Below are positions 41,547 to 53,891 of a stretch of 64,000 nt of DNA, piece by piece. Every line of letters begins with the position of its first letter. The stretch's first letter is position 1. The notes beneath the pieces are model-generated. The model was not told the DNA's origin. It did not search any database and saw only the letters and a list, made by a program, of their open reading frames with translations. The translations under genes and the position numbers were made by a program. Source of the stretch: Rhododendron vialii (taxonomy: Eukaryota > Streptophyta > Magnoliopsida > Ericales > Ericaceae); NCBI RefSeq assembly GCF_030253575.1, contig NC_080559.1, positions 33,103,501 through 33,167,500 of the forward strand. The letters run 5' to 3'.

Positions 41547-43078
41547 CATAAGTTTTTCAGCTTCTTCATGCTTTCCATTCAATCGAAGTTGCAAGCTTTT
41601 GCGGCCAATTGATTTGCACTCAATCCCTCGTTAAGTTGATCCAAAAAAAAAAAAAAATTCCCTTGTTAACAACTGTAAAAGAAGCACTAGGTGTTAACAA
41701 CTGTAAAAGATGCACTAGGTATTGACTCTGACTCTACTTTTCTCTCTCTGTTTGGAGAGCCAACAGAACCGTTAGGTTCATCATCCTTCTGACGAGTAAC
41801 TTCATTCATAGAGCTTCCATCATTTGCAAACTCATTTAAGCTTGACAATGCACTAGAGATAAGGCCGAAATCCTTCTGCTTGCCCCAAGATAAAGAATCA
41901 TGAAGTTTAGGAACTTTCATCTCCGAACGACAACAAGATACATCCCGCAGGCTTTCTACGTCAGTATTCTAGATATAAATTACAATAGGCAAGTTAAAAA
42001 GAAGACAATATCCTTGTACCCCCAAAAAGAAAAACAAAGAATATCAACTTACTTGAAAAAAGAACCAAGATTAATTAGATGACTATGCTAAACAAAATGA
42101 GACACACTTGGCCAATGTATATGCCAAAATTTAGCAGCATAACTTCATTAGGATCTAAGTACCTTGCCAGGTATCTTTTCATTGTGATTCTCTACAACTA
42201 TTTGATGTTCCCCTGTTAAGCCCCACTTTCTATTGTTTATGGCATAGAGGTGAGCATGCGATGAAGCAGCTGTACGAGGTGCCACAGAAACCGCTAGCTG
42301 ACCCATTGATCCCCACGGATCTTCCACAACCTAAACAATTTAAATGGATGGCATAAAATTGGTAAATGCTTAGATATCCTAACTTTTAAGTCCAAAATAT
42401 ACAAGATCTTACCTCCTTAAAATTCTGTCCTTCGCGGGCCGCCAGCTCTTGAGCATGCTTCAAGGCTTTTAATCTCCAGCTGGCACCCCCGTCTCCAACA
42501 ACAGAAGAAGACATATGTTGGTCACCCCCAGCCTTTTTCCCGTCTTTAACTTCTGGATAACCAGATCCATTATTCTCCAAATATGGATTCAATTCTCTGG
42601 GATGTTCTCTCTTTATTTGCTCCCATAAGAAAAATTTGTGTAAGTCACAAAGAATCAGCGTGTGCTCTGGTATGGGAAGCAACAGAAGACAAAAGAAAAG
42701 GCTGGTTTGAATAAGATAGAGTCATAGACGTCTCCAGGATGATCAAAGTAGCCCCCCTCACCTTACTAACCAATGAGATCTGCAGCAAAATAAAACCCAA
42801 AGGCGAAGTAGACAAATTCTCCATCCTCCTAAAACATCAAAAGCTATGATATTTTCTCCTCCATCCAATTTCCAGTAGGATAGGTATGGCAATTTGCCGA
42901 AGGCATTCCTTCAAGTGCAATCATAGAGCAAAATTCTGGATGAACAGTGAGGCTTTACAACAAAGTTGATGGAGAGGGCATACCTCTCCTCAGCTTGAGG
43001 TTCCTCTAGCTGATCTGAAGTCGTTGCAGGTTCTCTCTCAATGTTGTCTTTCGGTCTAAGCATCCGCTCTAATCCCAT
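41547..43078 (-). pseudogene. 5' part of a CWF19-like protein 2 (CwfJ family) gene, degenerate
   Basis: CWF19L2 proteins are spliceosome-associated factors linked to lariat debranching. Minus-strand exon-like pieces: 42984-43078 (starts MGLERMLRPKDN), about 42413-42620 (REHPRELNPYLENNGSGYP), 42163-42330 (EDPWGSMGQLAVSVAPR), 41687-41968 (SLSWGKQKDFG) and about 41547-41640 (LSANQLAAKA, then QLRLNGKHEEAEKL). I recognise these as the plant CWF19L2 N-terminal region. It is broken. The first piece ends in a phase that does not fit the second, whose acceptor is not evident. A 28-bp tandem duplication at 41664-41719 introduces a stop, and one base is missing within the AKA-LQLR segment. The C-terminal CwfJ domains are absent. 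A functional copy is expected elsewhere. Confidence 0.8.
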
Positions 43079-43401
43079 TTCCTTTTTCACATTATTGTAC
43101 TTTCTTCAATACGTATATGAAATTTGTGCCTGTCAAGCAAAAACACAATGTGGAATAAGGAAATGGGACATCTTGAGTTCTTTTAGCTCTGTATCAGTTT
43201 TATCAACACCACCCTGACCCAGACACCCAGCAGATATTTCCCTCCATTTTGTTCACTAAATCAAAGACCCACCAAGCTGTTAATCCAAACACCAAACAAA
43301 GGAAGCGAAGTCAACAATGCAATATTCATACCCTGGTACCCAGAGACGGAATCAAAGGTTGCCACACACACATACAAAAAATAATAATATTAATAATTCA
43401 C
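43079..43401. other. spacer
   Basis: Sequence between the CWF19L2 remnant and the LINE scrap; nothing recognisable. Confidence 0.4.
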
Positions 43402-43790
43402 ATGGCGCAAGGGGTACCTACGGGAGAGAAGTTGTTCATAGGTGGCGATTCCAATGGTCTTGTAGGAGTTAATAGGCAAGGGTATGAGAAAGTCTATGGT
43501 GGTTTTGGGCTTGGTGACCAAAATGAAGCTAGTAGAAGTATTTTGGATTACAGTGCTTTTGATCTTATAGTTGTGAATGCTTTTTCTAAGAAGAGAGAGG
43601 AACACCTAATTACCGTTAAGAGCGGGTTCGGTAGAAGTTAGATAGATTACTTTTTGTTAGAGACACTCAACATTTGTTATGCGAAGATTGCAAGATTAGC
43701 CCCGAGAGTGTCTAGCTACTGCCACAACATAGACTTATGGTGTTAGATATTTTCCCACGAACTAGACGGTGGCATCTTTCTTCTTGTTTC
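43402..43790 (+). pseudogene. LINE endonuclease-domain fragment (RTE-like)
   Basis: The frame from 43402 encodes GVPTGEKLFIGGDSNGLVGV, GFGLGDQNEASRSILDYSAF and KKREEHLITVKSGF, the EEP-type endonuclease typical of RTE-like plant LINEs. After a stop near 43640 the similarity goes on in another frame (CEDCKISPESV, LPQHRLMVLDI) until about 43790. Reverse transcriptase is missing. The last 60 bp recur at 53495-53560 in array unit 3. Confidence 0.8.
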
Positions 43791-44022
43791 TATTTTGGCC
43801 CCCGCGTTTATGAAATCTTGATTCTGTCCATGCTGGTACCCGTATGCAAATAGAAAGATTCAAACTTGCATGTCTTGTTCTCTTGCATTGTCCGAATGAA
43901 TTAATCCTATTTTGGCCCCCGCGTTTACGAAATCTTGATTCTGTCCATGCTGGTACCCATATGCAAACAGAAAGATTCAAACTTGCATGTCTTGTTCTCT
44001 TGCATTGTCCAAATGAATTAAA
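43790..44022. repeat. 117-bp tandem duplication, two copies
   Basis: Copies start near 43790 and 43907 and share GGCCCCCGCGTTTA, TCTTGATTCTGTCCATGCTG and CTTGCATGTCTTGTTCTCTT with a handful of differences. Unit 3 of the array (53555-53660) carries a single diverged copy, so this tandem doubling is local. Confidence 0.9.
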
Positions 44023-44189
44023 AACAAGGGAAGAAGAACTTACGTCGTGTGATTTTGAAAGAAGAAGTTGGGTTTTGCCTAGAATTGAATGACAATTTTC
44101 TCCTGCAAAATTTTCTGCTGCTGCAATAATCTTTTTCCGTTGCGTTGATTCATTCTGGTTTTGGTCATCTAGGGAAGAAGAAGAAGATG

Positions 44190-44735
44190 AAAGAATTACA
44201 CTTGGCCGCAAACAATTACTTATGGCCGCAAATTATTGAAAGCGTGATTACTACGCACGATTCTATTGTGTTTTACATGCTTCTTGGCCGCAGAGAATTA
44301 CACTTGGCCAAAAAAAATTACTCTTGGCAGCGTCTAATTACTCATGGCCGCACGTTATTGAAAGTGTGATTACTACGCATGATTCTCTTGTATTTTACAT
44401 GCTTCTTAGCCGCGTTGAATTACACTTGGCCACTTCAAATTACTCGTGGACGTGTTTAATTACACTTGGCCGCGTCGAATTTTATTCTCTTGTGTTTTAC
44501 AAGTTTCTTGGACACTTTGAATTATACTTGGCCGCTTTGAATTATTCATGACCGCTTCTAATTACACTTGGCTGCGTCGAATTACATTCTCTTGTGTTTT
44601 ACATGCTTCTTGGCCACATTGAATTACATTTGGCCGCTTCGAATTACTCATGGACGCGTCGAATTACATTCTCTTGAGTTTTACATGCTTTTTGGCCATG
44701 TTGAATTACACTTGGTCGCTTCGAATTAATTACTT
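44190..44735 (+). repeat. TTGGCCGC minisatellite, site 1
   Basis: Many diverged copies of a 20-21-bp unit close to GAATTACACTTGGCCGCGTC, interspersed with a second module (ATTCTCTTGTGTTTTACATG then CTTCTTGGCCGC) that recurs five times. The same two modules occur at 53892-54450. Confidence 0.85.
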
Positions 44736-45124
44736 GTGGACGTGTCGAATGAACCTTGTGGACATGCTTACAAAATGAACGAGTACCATAGAACTAGGAT
44801 GTGTGCGTCGAACGAAACTTAGAATGTATAAATGGGCGTGAAAACAAACTTTAGCCTTTGTCGCTCCAATGATCTTTGAATCGGTCTCCCTTCGACCGAC
44901 TTTTCATAAATAAAATTTTATTATTTTAATTGTCGTTTCCATCATCTTTTAATATAGTTAAAACCTTATTTATCACTATATAATTGGTCTTAATCCGATT
45001 TAAAATAAAAACGATACGAGCATTTTATTGAAAGAATTTATTTTTCAACCAATTGAGGGTAAAATGGTCATGTAATTTGATGTAAAAATTATTTTTCATT
45101 GTAACCAATTTGGTTGGAAATTAG

Positions 45125-45380
45125 ATTGGACAAGCCTTCTAACGGTTCAATCCATGAGCAAATTGGAGTTCGGGAGTGTTTGGGGCAAGTCTGCAAAGTT
45201 GGACTTGTTTGCAATGTTCAGGATGCGCCCGGGGCGCATTGTAATGCACCTGGGTGCAAAGGAGTGCGCCTGAGGCACAATTTTTGCTGCATAACATGTT
45301 AAACTTTGCGGAGTTGGCCCGGACACTCCCGAACTCCAATTTTCGCTTGGTTTGAACCGTTAGAAAGCTTGTCCAATTTA
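45125..45380. repeat. unit hairpin, copy 1
   Basis: Two arms of about 90 bp are inverted. The left has ATTGGACAAGCCTTCTAACGG and GGAGTTCGGGAGTGT; the right has the complements ACACTCCCGAACTCC and CCGTTAGAAAGCTTGTCCAAT. The loop of about 80 bp is rich in GCGCC/GGCGC words. Confidence 0.9.
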
Positions 45381-45699
45381 CTTTGTGGCCCAAGTAGTTT
45401 GGATAAAAAATCATTCGTATATCTAATGAAGTGACCATTTTACCCTTGATGGGTCAAAATATGATTTGTTCCGGCAAAACGCTTGTATGTTTCTCATTTT
45501 AAATTGGATCAAGACCCATTATATATCAATAAATAGTGTTTTTAAAGTACTAAAAGATGGCGGGATCCAACTGTGAATGGGAGTTGAACATATAGTTCTC
45601 TTTCCCCACATTGAACCAACCAATATTCTTGCTTGCGATTGGTATTTTTTTTGGAAGCATCAATCTGAATGATACATTGTTTGGCAACAACTATAAATG

Positions 45700-46033
45700 T
45701 GTTTTGTAGTGAAAATGTTACGAACTGAAAATGTTACGATTTTTTTTATAAAGTTATGAAATACACCAAAATGTTATGATTCAAAAAATGTTATGAATCT
45801 GTTGCTAAAAAGTTACGATTCATTCGTAAAAGTTACGATATGCACTAAAAGGTTATGATTATTAAGAAAAACGTTATGAATCAAAAGTTACGAAATTTTG
45901 GTATAAAAGTTACGATAGACCTAAAATGTTATGAATGACCGGTTCAGTAGGTAATTTTTTATGAGGTGGCACAATATGGACCACACAATAGGTGCATATC
46001 ATATGCACCTTAAAGGGGTGTGTATTGAAGATT
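45700..46033. repeat. GTTACGA/GTTATGA minisatellite unique to unit 1
   Basis: About 12 irregular copies of AAAAGTTACGATT/AAAATGTTATGA followed by a perfect 21-bp palindrome at 45990-46010. It replaces about 90 bp that units 2 and 3 have at the same point (after ATAAATGTGTTTTG and before AAAACTGAATGTC). It could be a separate insertion, but I found no target duplication. Confidence 0.8.
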
Positions 46034-46692
46034 TCTCCAAAACTGAATGTCTATTTCAGTAGTTCATTGGAGTACGTCAAAACAAAAAAATGTACTGAAT
46101 GCTCCCAAGGCGCAATTCCAGGCGCATTACAGAAAGGGAAAACATAGGATGTGCCCAGGGAGCAATTCAATTGCGCCTGAGACACATTACAAAAAAGAAG
46201 AAATTCTAGGTGCGCCCAGCTGGGTCGTAATTTAAATGTGCGTTACGAAAAGAGTGCAAATTAATCAGGATGCACGCCCTTGGTGCAATTCAAATACGCC
46301 CGAGGCGCATGTGATGCAATCTTTTTTTTTGACTCTTTCGTTTTAGTTCTGGTTGGCTGGAGATTATAAAAGGCCTGCCTTTAAACATTAATTAGTGTAA
46401 GGATTTTTCAAGAAAAGGAGACGCACAAGAAGCCCGTGCGAAGGGTTTCCAAGAGTTCCATCCATGAAGATTTCATTGAACAACTTAAATCGATCTCCAA
46501 TCAAATCACTTCACTGAGACATTGATATAGTATGTAAAATTACTCATCATCAAATTATTTCTCATCAATGGTGGCATTCTTTGTTGTTTATGCTTTCGTT
46601 ACAAGAAAATAAGTTAACTAGATAAAGGCCTATTCAATTAAAATGCAAGTTGACAATACCTTGATTAATTTCTTGGTACATTTCAAGACAGG

Positions 46693-47480
46693 ATATTGTG
46701 GAAGTTGATAATTGTTTTAACAAACTGCAAGGTGAAGTAAGGCCTAGCAGTGGGACATCGACCTGCATGTCTCAGCTTCTGGGAAGAATGTTAATCTTTT
46801 TCAAGGCAAAATGTCTGATTTTGCTATTGGAAATGGACTTCATCACAGTGTTTTCCAAACTTCATTGTCGGATTTTTATGCAAAGTTTGGGGACATTGAG
46901 AACAGCATTACTTGGAGTGCTATTATATCAGGTCTTGTTGGTGGAGAGCTGATATAATATGACCATGGCTAGGTTTTGAAGCCCTGCAATTTTGTCGTCA
47001 AATGGTGGAAGAAGGAATGTAGCTGAATAGTATGACGTTTAATGCTTATTATCTGTTTGTAGCCACTCTGGCCATCTTGGTGAAGGCTGTAGAGTCGTTT
47101 ATGCCATGAAATGGAGATTCGGAATGGGAAGCTCAACGAGGATTTGTTGGGCTGGTCATGGAATGAGCATTTGGTATGATTTTGAAACTAGTGACTTATC
47201 CATGTGGTAGGATTTTGGGAGCGCTATTGGCAGCCTGTAGAGTTCATGGGAACCAAAAAATGAGGGGAATATGTAGCAAAATGGCTCTTATATTTGGAAC
47301 ATAAAAATGCTGGCGAGCTTCTACACTTAGTAAAGTTGAAGTTGTTGCTGAAAGGTGGGATAGAGTTGAAGAAGTACGGGGAGTAGCCGAGGTAGAGCTG
47401 TGTTGAAGCCTAATGATCAATCCATGAATTTTTCTTTTTCTGGAAATCAGTCGCACCTCCAAGTTCTTGAAATCAATGAG
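46693..47480 (+). pseudogene. PPR-protein fragment, copy 1
   Basis: Frames in turn show GLHHSVFQTSL, DFYAKFGD, SITWSAIISG, FEALQFCRQM, ACRVHGNQKM and AERWDRVEEVR. This is the pattern of the last PLS-type repeats and E motif of an organellar pentatricopeptide protein. Several stops and frame changes break it. The nearest relatives are the other copies in this array. Confidence 0.8.
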
Positions 47481-47621
47481 CCATGGGACGTTATATGTAG
47501 GAATGAAATTATATCAACAAAAAAAAAAAAACTGAATGCTCCCAACGTGTAGTTGAAATTCGCTAGAGGTGCCCTACAAAATGAGAGAAAATAGAATGTG
47601 CCTGAGGCACATTACAAAATG

Positions 47622-47725
47622 AAAATTAATTTAATATGGAGTGAGCCGATGGCCCACATAGCAGATATTAAACTAATAAGAATAGATACTACACTTGATC
47701 TAACCCAAAAGGCCTAGAAAGTTCG
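47622..47725 (-). pseudogene. U2 snRNA 5'-half, copy 1
   Basis: The minus strand matches plant U2 from its 5' end to about nucleotide 104. It includes GTGTAGTATCT, which holds the GUAGUA branch-point pairing sequence, and ATGTGGGCCATCGGC. The 5' end is changed (ATACC is lost) and homology stops after TTAAATTAATTTT, so the Sm site and 3' stems are gone. A TATAAAATA lies upstream, but the USE position reads TTCCAACAATG and is decayed. Confidence 0.85.
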
Positions 47726-48911
47726 TCTTCTCTTCTCTTGGGCTGCCTATTTTATAGTCAAGTAATCCCTCCTCTTTTTTCTTTGTTTAGTCATTGTTGG
47801 AAACAAACCCTAAAGTAACAAACTGGGTTTTGCTGCTTTTGCACATATTCTGCTTGGTTTGTGTCGTCAGTTTGACTCGGTTGTTTGAAGACTCTGAGCA
47901 CCTAGTGAGTCCTTGTGTCCACCAATTACATTGTAACTGCTGAATCTATTAAGTATCCTATTGCTTGGGATAAAAAAAAAAATACCCCTCTAAATTAGCC
48001 GTCTAAATTGCCCTATAATGAGTTCAATGCGCAACTGTGTATAGCTTAGATTGTGATTGAGTTGGTTCTAGCTTCATGAAGTCATTACTACCCCTGGAGT
48101 TCCCTTTGTTACACTTTTTAGCCCTGTAATTCCTCTCTTCTTTCTGTTTTAGTTTGGACCTTGTGTTGTACATGGCATTTTTTGTGGTTGACTCTCAAGG
48201 GTATCCAATATCCCCTTGGTCCAAGTTTTTTAGTTTGTTTTTTTCACAATGAAAAGCAACTTACCAAATCAAACTTGTACGAAAGCTCATTGAGTGGACT
48301 CGTGTAGTGCGTCGAGGATTAAAACCAAACACACACACAAATTGAGATAAAACTTAACTATTATTGGATCAAATGCAAAAACATTACCAAAAAGAAAAGA
48401 AAAGAAGAGACTCTCCCCGAGGAGCACTCCTTTGAGCCCCTCTGGTTATCTCTCACCCTCACCATAAATCTCGCCTTGGGTGAATCCTGATGATGAAATA
48501 ATTTTTTATTATTTAATGAAGTGTGGAGCCCAATGAACCTTGTAGACACTTTTACAGAATGACTGAGTACCATAGAACTAGGGATGTGTGCGTCGAATGG
48601 AACTTAGAATGTGTAAATGGGCGTCAAAACGAACTTTAGCCATTGTCGCTCCAATGATCTTTGAATCGGTCTCCCTTCGACCGAATTTTCAAAAATAAAA
48701 TTTTATTATTTTAATTGGACGTTTCCATCATCTTTTAATACAGTTAAAAACCTTATTTATCATTATATAATTGGTCTTAATCCGATTTAAAATAAAAAGG
48801 ATACGAGCGTTTTATTGAAAGAATTTGTTTTTTGACCAATTGAGGGTAAAATGGTCATGTATTTTGAAGCAAAAATTATATTTCATTGGAACCAATTTGG
48901 TAGGAAATTAG

Positions 48912-49165
48912 ATTGGACAAGCCTTCTAACGGTTCAATCCACGACCAAATTGGAGTTCGGGAGTGTCTGGGGCTAGTCTGCAAAGTTGGACTTGTTTGCA
49001 ATGTTCAGGACGCCCTGGGCGCATTGTAATGCGCCTGGGCGCAAATGAGTGCGCCTGAGGCGCAATTTTTGCTGCATAACATGTTAAACTTTGCGGACTT
49101 GCCCCGGACACTCCCGAACTCCAATTTTCGCGTGGTTTGAACCGTTAGAAAGCTAGTCCAATTTA
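48912..49165. repeat. unit hairpin, copy 2
   Basis: The same inverted arms as copy 1. The loop contains TGCGCCTGGGCGCA and TGCGCCTGAGGCGCA in intact form. Confidence 0.9.
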
Positions 49166-50198
49166 ATTTCTAGCCCAAGTAGTTTGGATAAAAAATCATT
49201 TGTATATCTAATGAAGTTACCATTTTACCCTCGATGGGTCAAATTATGATTCGTTCTGGCAAAACGCGTTTTTGTTTCTCATTTTAAATTGGATCAAGAC
49301 CCATTATATATCAATAAATAGTGTTTTTAAAGTACTAAAAGATGGTGGGATCCAACCATAAATGGGAGTTGAACATATAGTTTCACTTTCTCCACATTGA
49401 ACCAAGCGATATTCTTGCTTGCGATTGGTATTTTTTTTGGAAGCATCAATCTGAATGATACATTGTTTGGCAACAACTATAAATGTGTTTTGAATCAGAA
49501 TGATGGATTTCTATGTGAAATGTTGGTGTATTGGTATGCCTCTTGGTTGTTTTATGAAAAACTGAATGTCTATTTCACTACATCAAAAAAGAAAAATGTA
49601 CCGAAAGCTCCCAAGGCGCAATTCATATGCGCCTGAGGCGCATTACAGAAAGGGACAAAATTGGATGTGCCCAGGGAGCAATTCAATTGTGCCTGAGACA
49701 CATTACAAAAAAGAAGAAATTCTGGGTTCGCCCAGCTGGGCTGTTACTTAAATGTGCCTTACAAAAAGAATGCAAATTAATCAGGATGCACGCCCTTGGC
49801 GCAATTCAAATACGCCCGAGGCGCATGTGATGCAAAATTTTTTTTTGACTGGTTCGTTTTAGTCCTGGTTGGCTGGAGACTAGAAAAGGTCTGCCTTTAA
49901 ACATTAATTAGTGTAAGAATTTTTCAAGAAAATGTGACGCACAAGAAGCCCATGCGAAGGGTTTCCAAAAGTTCCATCCATGAAGATTTCATTGAACAAC
50001 TTAAATCGATCTCCAATCAAATCACTTCACTGAGACGTTCATACAGAATGTAAAATTTCTCATCATCAAATTTCTCATCATTGGCGGCATTCTTTGTTGG
50101 TTATGCTTTCGTTACAAGAAAATCAGTTAACTAGCTAAAGGCCTATTCAATTAAAATGCAAGTTGACAATATCTTGATTTCTTGGTACATTTCAAGAC

Positions 50199-51000
50199 AG
50201 GATATTGTGGAAGTTGATAATTGTTTTAACAAACTGCAAGGTGAAGTAAGGCCTAGCAGTGGGACATTGACCTTGCGTATCTCAGCTTCTGGGAAGAATG
50301 TTAATCTTTTCGAGGCAAAATGTTTGATTTTGCTATTGGAAATGGACTTCATCATAGTGTTTTCCAAACTTCATTGTTGGATTTTTATGCAAAGTTTGGG
50401 GACATGGAGAACAGCATTACTTGGAGTGCTATTATATCAGGTCTTGTTGGTGGAGAGCTGATATAATATGACCATGGGCTAGGTTTTGAAGCCCTGCAAT
50501 TTTGTCGTCAAATGGCAGAAGAAGGAATGGAGCCGAATAGTATGACTTTTTTGAGCTTATTATCTGCTTGTAGCCACTCTTGCCATCTTGGTGAAGGTTG
50601 TAGAGTCATTTTTGCCATGAAATGGAGATTAGGAATGGGAAGCTTAACGAGGATTTGTTGGGCTGGTCATGGAATGGGCATTTGGTATGATTCTGAAACT
50701 AGTGACTTTTCCATGTGGTAGGATTTTAGGAGCGCTATTGGCAGCCTGTAGAGTTCATGGGAACCAAAAAATGAGGGGAATATGTAGCAAAATGGCTCTT
50801 ATATTTGGAACTTAAAAATGCTGGTGAGCTACTACACTTAGTAAAGTTCAAGCAGTTGCTGAAAGGTGGGATAGAGTTGAAAAAGTACGGGGAGTAGCTG
50901 AGGTAGAGCTGCGTTGAAGCTAATGATCAATCCATGGGTTTTTTTTTCTGGAAATCTCTTGCACCTTCAAATTCTTGAAATCTACGAGCCACGGGATGTT
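50199..51000 (+). pseudogene. PPR-protein fragment, copy 2
   Basis: Same fragment as copy 1. A 69-codon open stretch at 50515-50721 keeps MAEEGMEPNSMTFLSLLSAC, a clear PPR repeat. Stops and frame changes occur elsewhere. Confidence 0.8.
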
Positions 51001-51126
51001 ATATGTAGGAATGAAATTACATCAACAAAAAAAAAAACTGAATGCTCCCAACGTGCAGTTGAAATTCGCTAGAGGTGCCCTACAGAATGAGAGAAAATAG
51101 ATGCGCCTGAGGCACATTACAAAAGG

Positions 51127-51230
51127 AAAATTAATTTAATAAGGAGTGAGCCGATGGCCCACATAGCAGATATTAAACTATTAAGAACAGATACTACACT
51201 TGATCTTAGCCAAAAGGCCGAAAAAGTGTG
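51127..51230 (-). pseudogene. U2 snRNA 5'-half, copy 2
   Basis: Minus strand: CGGCCTTTTGGCTAAGATCA and AGTGTAGTATCTGTTCTTA match plant U2 exactly. The 3' half is missing at the same breakpoint as copy 1. The first bases differ from ATACC. Confidence 0.85.
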
Positions 51231-52421
51231 TCTTCTCTTCTCTTGGGCTGCTTATTTTATAGTCAAGTAATCCCTCCTCTTTTCTCTGCTTAGTCATTGT
51301 TGGAAACAAACCCCAAAGCAACAAACAGGGTTTTGCTACTTTTGCACATATTCATTCTTTTTGGTTTGTGCCGTCAGTTCAACTTGGTTGTTTGAAGCCT
51401 CTGAGCACCTAGTGAGTCCTTGTGTCCACCAATTACATTGTAACTGCTTAATCTATTGAGTATCCGATTGCTTGGGATAAAAAAAAAATACCCCCCTAAA
51501 TTAGCCGTCTAAATTGCCCTATAATGAGTTCAATACGCAACTGTGTATAGCTTAGATTGTGATTGAGTTGGTTCTAGCTTCAGGAAGTCATTGCTACCCC
51601 TGGAGTTCCCTTTGTTACACTTTTTAGCCCTGTAATTCCTCTCTTCTTTCTGTTTTAGTTTGGACCTTGTGTTGTACATGGCATTTTTTGTGGTTGACTC
51701 TCAAGGGTATCCAATATCCCCTTGGTCCAAGTTTTTTGGTTTGTTTTTTTCTCAATGAAAAGCAACTTACCAAACAAAATTGTACTAAAGCTCATTGAGT
51801 GGACTTGTGTAGTGCGTCGAGGATCAAAACCAAACACTCACACACAAATTGAGAGAAAACTTAACTATTATTGGATCAAATGCAATAACATTACAAAAAA
51901 AAAAAGAGAAGAGATTCTCCAGAGGAGCAGTCCTTTGAGCTCGACTCCCTCTGGTTATCTCTCACCCTCACCATAAATCTCGCCTTGGGTGAATCCTTAT
52001 GATGAAACGGTTTTTAATTATTTAATGAAGTGTGGAGAGCCCAATGAACCTTGTGGACACCTTTACAGAATGACCGAGTACCAAAGAACTAGGCATGTGT
52101 GCGTCGAACGGAACTTAGAATGTGTAAATGGGCGTGAAAACAAACTTTAGCCATTGTCGCTCCAATGATCTTTGAATTGGTCTCCCTTCAACCGACTTTT
52201 CAAAAATAAAATTTTATTATTTTAATTGGTCGTTTCCATAATCTTTTAATACAGTTAAAACCTTATTTATCATTATATAATTGGTCTTAATCCGATTTAA
52301 AATAAAAAGGATTCGAGCGTTTTATTGAAAGAATTTGTTTTTCGACCAATTGAGGGTAAAATGGTCATGTATTTTGGAGCAAAAATTATATTTCATTGGA
52401 ACCAATTTGGTAGGAAATTAG

Positions 52422-52655
52422 ATTGGACAAGCCTTCTAACGGTTCAATCCACGACCAAATTGGAGTTCGGGAGTGTCTGGGGCAAGTCCGCAAAGTTGGA
52501 CTTGTTTGCAATGTTCAGGATGCGCCTGGGCGCAAATGAGTGCGCTTGAGGCGCAATTTTTGCTGCATAACATGTTAAACTTTGCGGACTTGCCCCGGAC
52601 ACTCCCGAACTCCAATTTTCGCGTGGTTTGAACCGTTAGAAAGCTAGTCCAATTT
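52422..52655. repeat. unit hairpin, copy 3
   Basis: Same arms. The loop is about 22 bp shorter because one GCGCATTGTAATGCGCC step is deleted. Confidence 0.9.
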
Positions 52656-53891
52656 AATTTCTAGCCCAAGTAGTTTGGATAAAAAATCATTTGTATATCT
52701 AATGAAGTTACCATTTTACCCTCGATGGGTCAAAATATGATTCGTTCTGGCAAAACGCGTTTTTGTTTCTCATTTTAAATTGGATCAAGACCCATTATAT
52801 ATCAATAAATAGTGTTTTTAAAGTACTTATATCAATAAATAGTGTTTTTAAAGTACTAAAAGATGGTGGGATCCAACCATAAATGGGAGTTGAACATATA
52901 GTTTCACTTTCTCCACATTGAACCAGGCGATATTCTTGCTTGCGATTGGTATTTTTTTTGGAAGCATCAATCTGAATGATACATTGTTTGGCAACAACTA
53001 TAAATGTGTTTTGAATCAGAATGATGGATTTCTATGTGAAATGTTGGTGTATTGGTATGCCTCTTGGTTGTTTTATGAAAAACTGAATGTCTATTTCATT
53101 ACATCAAAAAAGAAAAATGTACCGAAAGCTCCCAAGGCGCATTACAGAAAGGGACAAAATTGGATGTGCCCAGGGAGCAATTCAATTGCGCCTGAGACAC
53201 ATTATAAAAAAGAAGAAATTCTGGGTGCGCCCAGCTGGGCCGCGACTTAATTGTGCCTTACGAAAAGAGTGCAAATTAATCAGGATGCAAGCCCTTGGTG
53301 CAATTGAAATACGCCTGAGGCGGATGTGATTCAAATTTTTTTTGATTGGATCGTTTTAGTCCCGGTTGGCTTGAGACTATAAAAGGCCAGCCTCTAAACA
53401 TTAATTAGTGTAGGATTTTTCAAGCAAAAGAGATGCACAAGAAGCCAGTGCAAAGGGTTTCCAAGAGTTCCATCCATGAAGATTTCATTGAACATAGATT
53501 TATGGTGTTAGATATTTGCCCTTGAACTAGACGGTGGCATCTTTCTTGTTGTTCCTATTTCGGCTCCCGCGTTTACGAAATCTTTGATTCTGTCCTTGCT
53601 GGTACCCATATGCAAACAAAAAGATTCAAACTTGTCTTGTTTTCTTGCTTTGTCAAAATGAATTACAAACATGGGAAGAAGAGAACTTTAATCGATGAGA
53701 TATATAATAATAATAATAATGTTAAGTGCAATAAAGAAGAACTTACGTCGTGTGATTTTGAAAGAAGAAGTTGGGTTTTGCCCAGAAGTGAACGAAAATT
53801 TTCTTCCTGCAAAATTTTCTGCTGCTGCAATAATTTTTCTCCGTTGTGTTGATTCTTCTTGGTTTTGGTCATTTGGGGAAGAAGAAGAAGA

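Larger units (their letters stand above)
44749..48534. repeat. tandem array unit 1 (~3.79 kb)
   Basis: The unit is defined from the landmark AATGAACCTTGTGGACAT to the next copy at 48535. Order: CTCCCTTCGACCGACTTTTC segment, hairpin (45125-45380), landmark GATTGGTATTTTTTTTGG, GTTACGA minisatellite, palindrome-rich spacer, PPR fragment (46693-47480), 5' half of U2 (47622-47725, minus) and a tail with the TTTTTAGCCCTGTAATTCCT block. Unit limits are arbitrary, since any landmark could be the start. Confidence 0.85.
48535..52042. repeat. tandem array unit 2 (~3.51 kb)
   Basis: Same order as unit 1 and very similar to it, but without the GTTACGA minisatellite. It contains hairpin 48912-49165, PPR fragment 50199-51000 and U2 5' half 51127-51230. 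Confidence 0.85.

Noticed and set aside
49397-53250. Similar 79- and 110-codon frames in units 2 and 3 (GIFFGSINLNDTLFG)
   Set aside because: They begin at a TTG, not ATG, and match only because the units are duplicates; unit 4 breaks the frame, so there is no sign of coding constraint.
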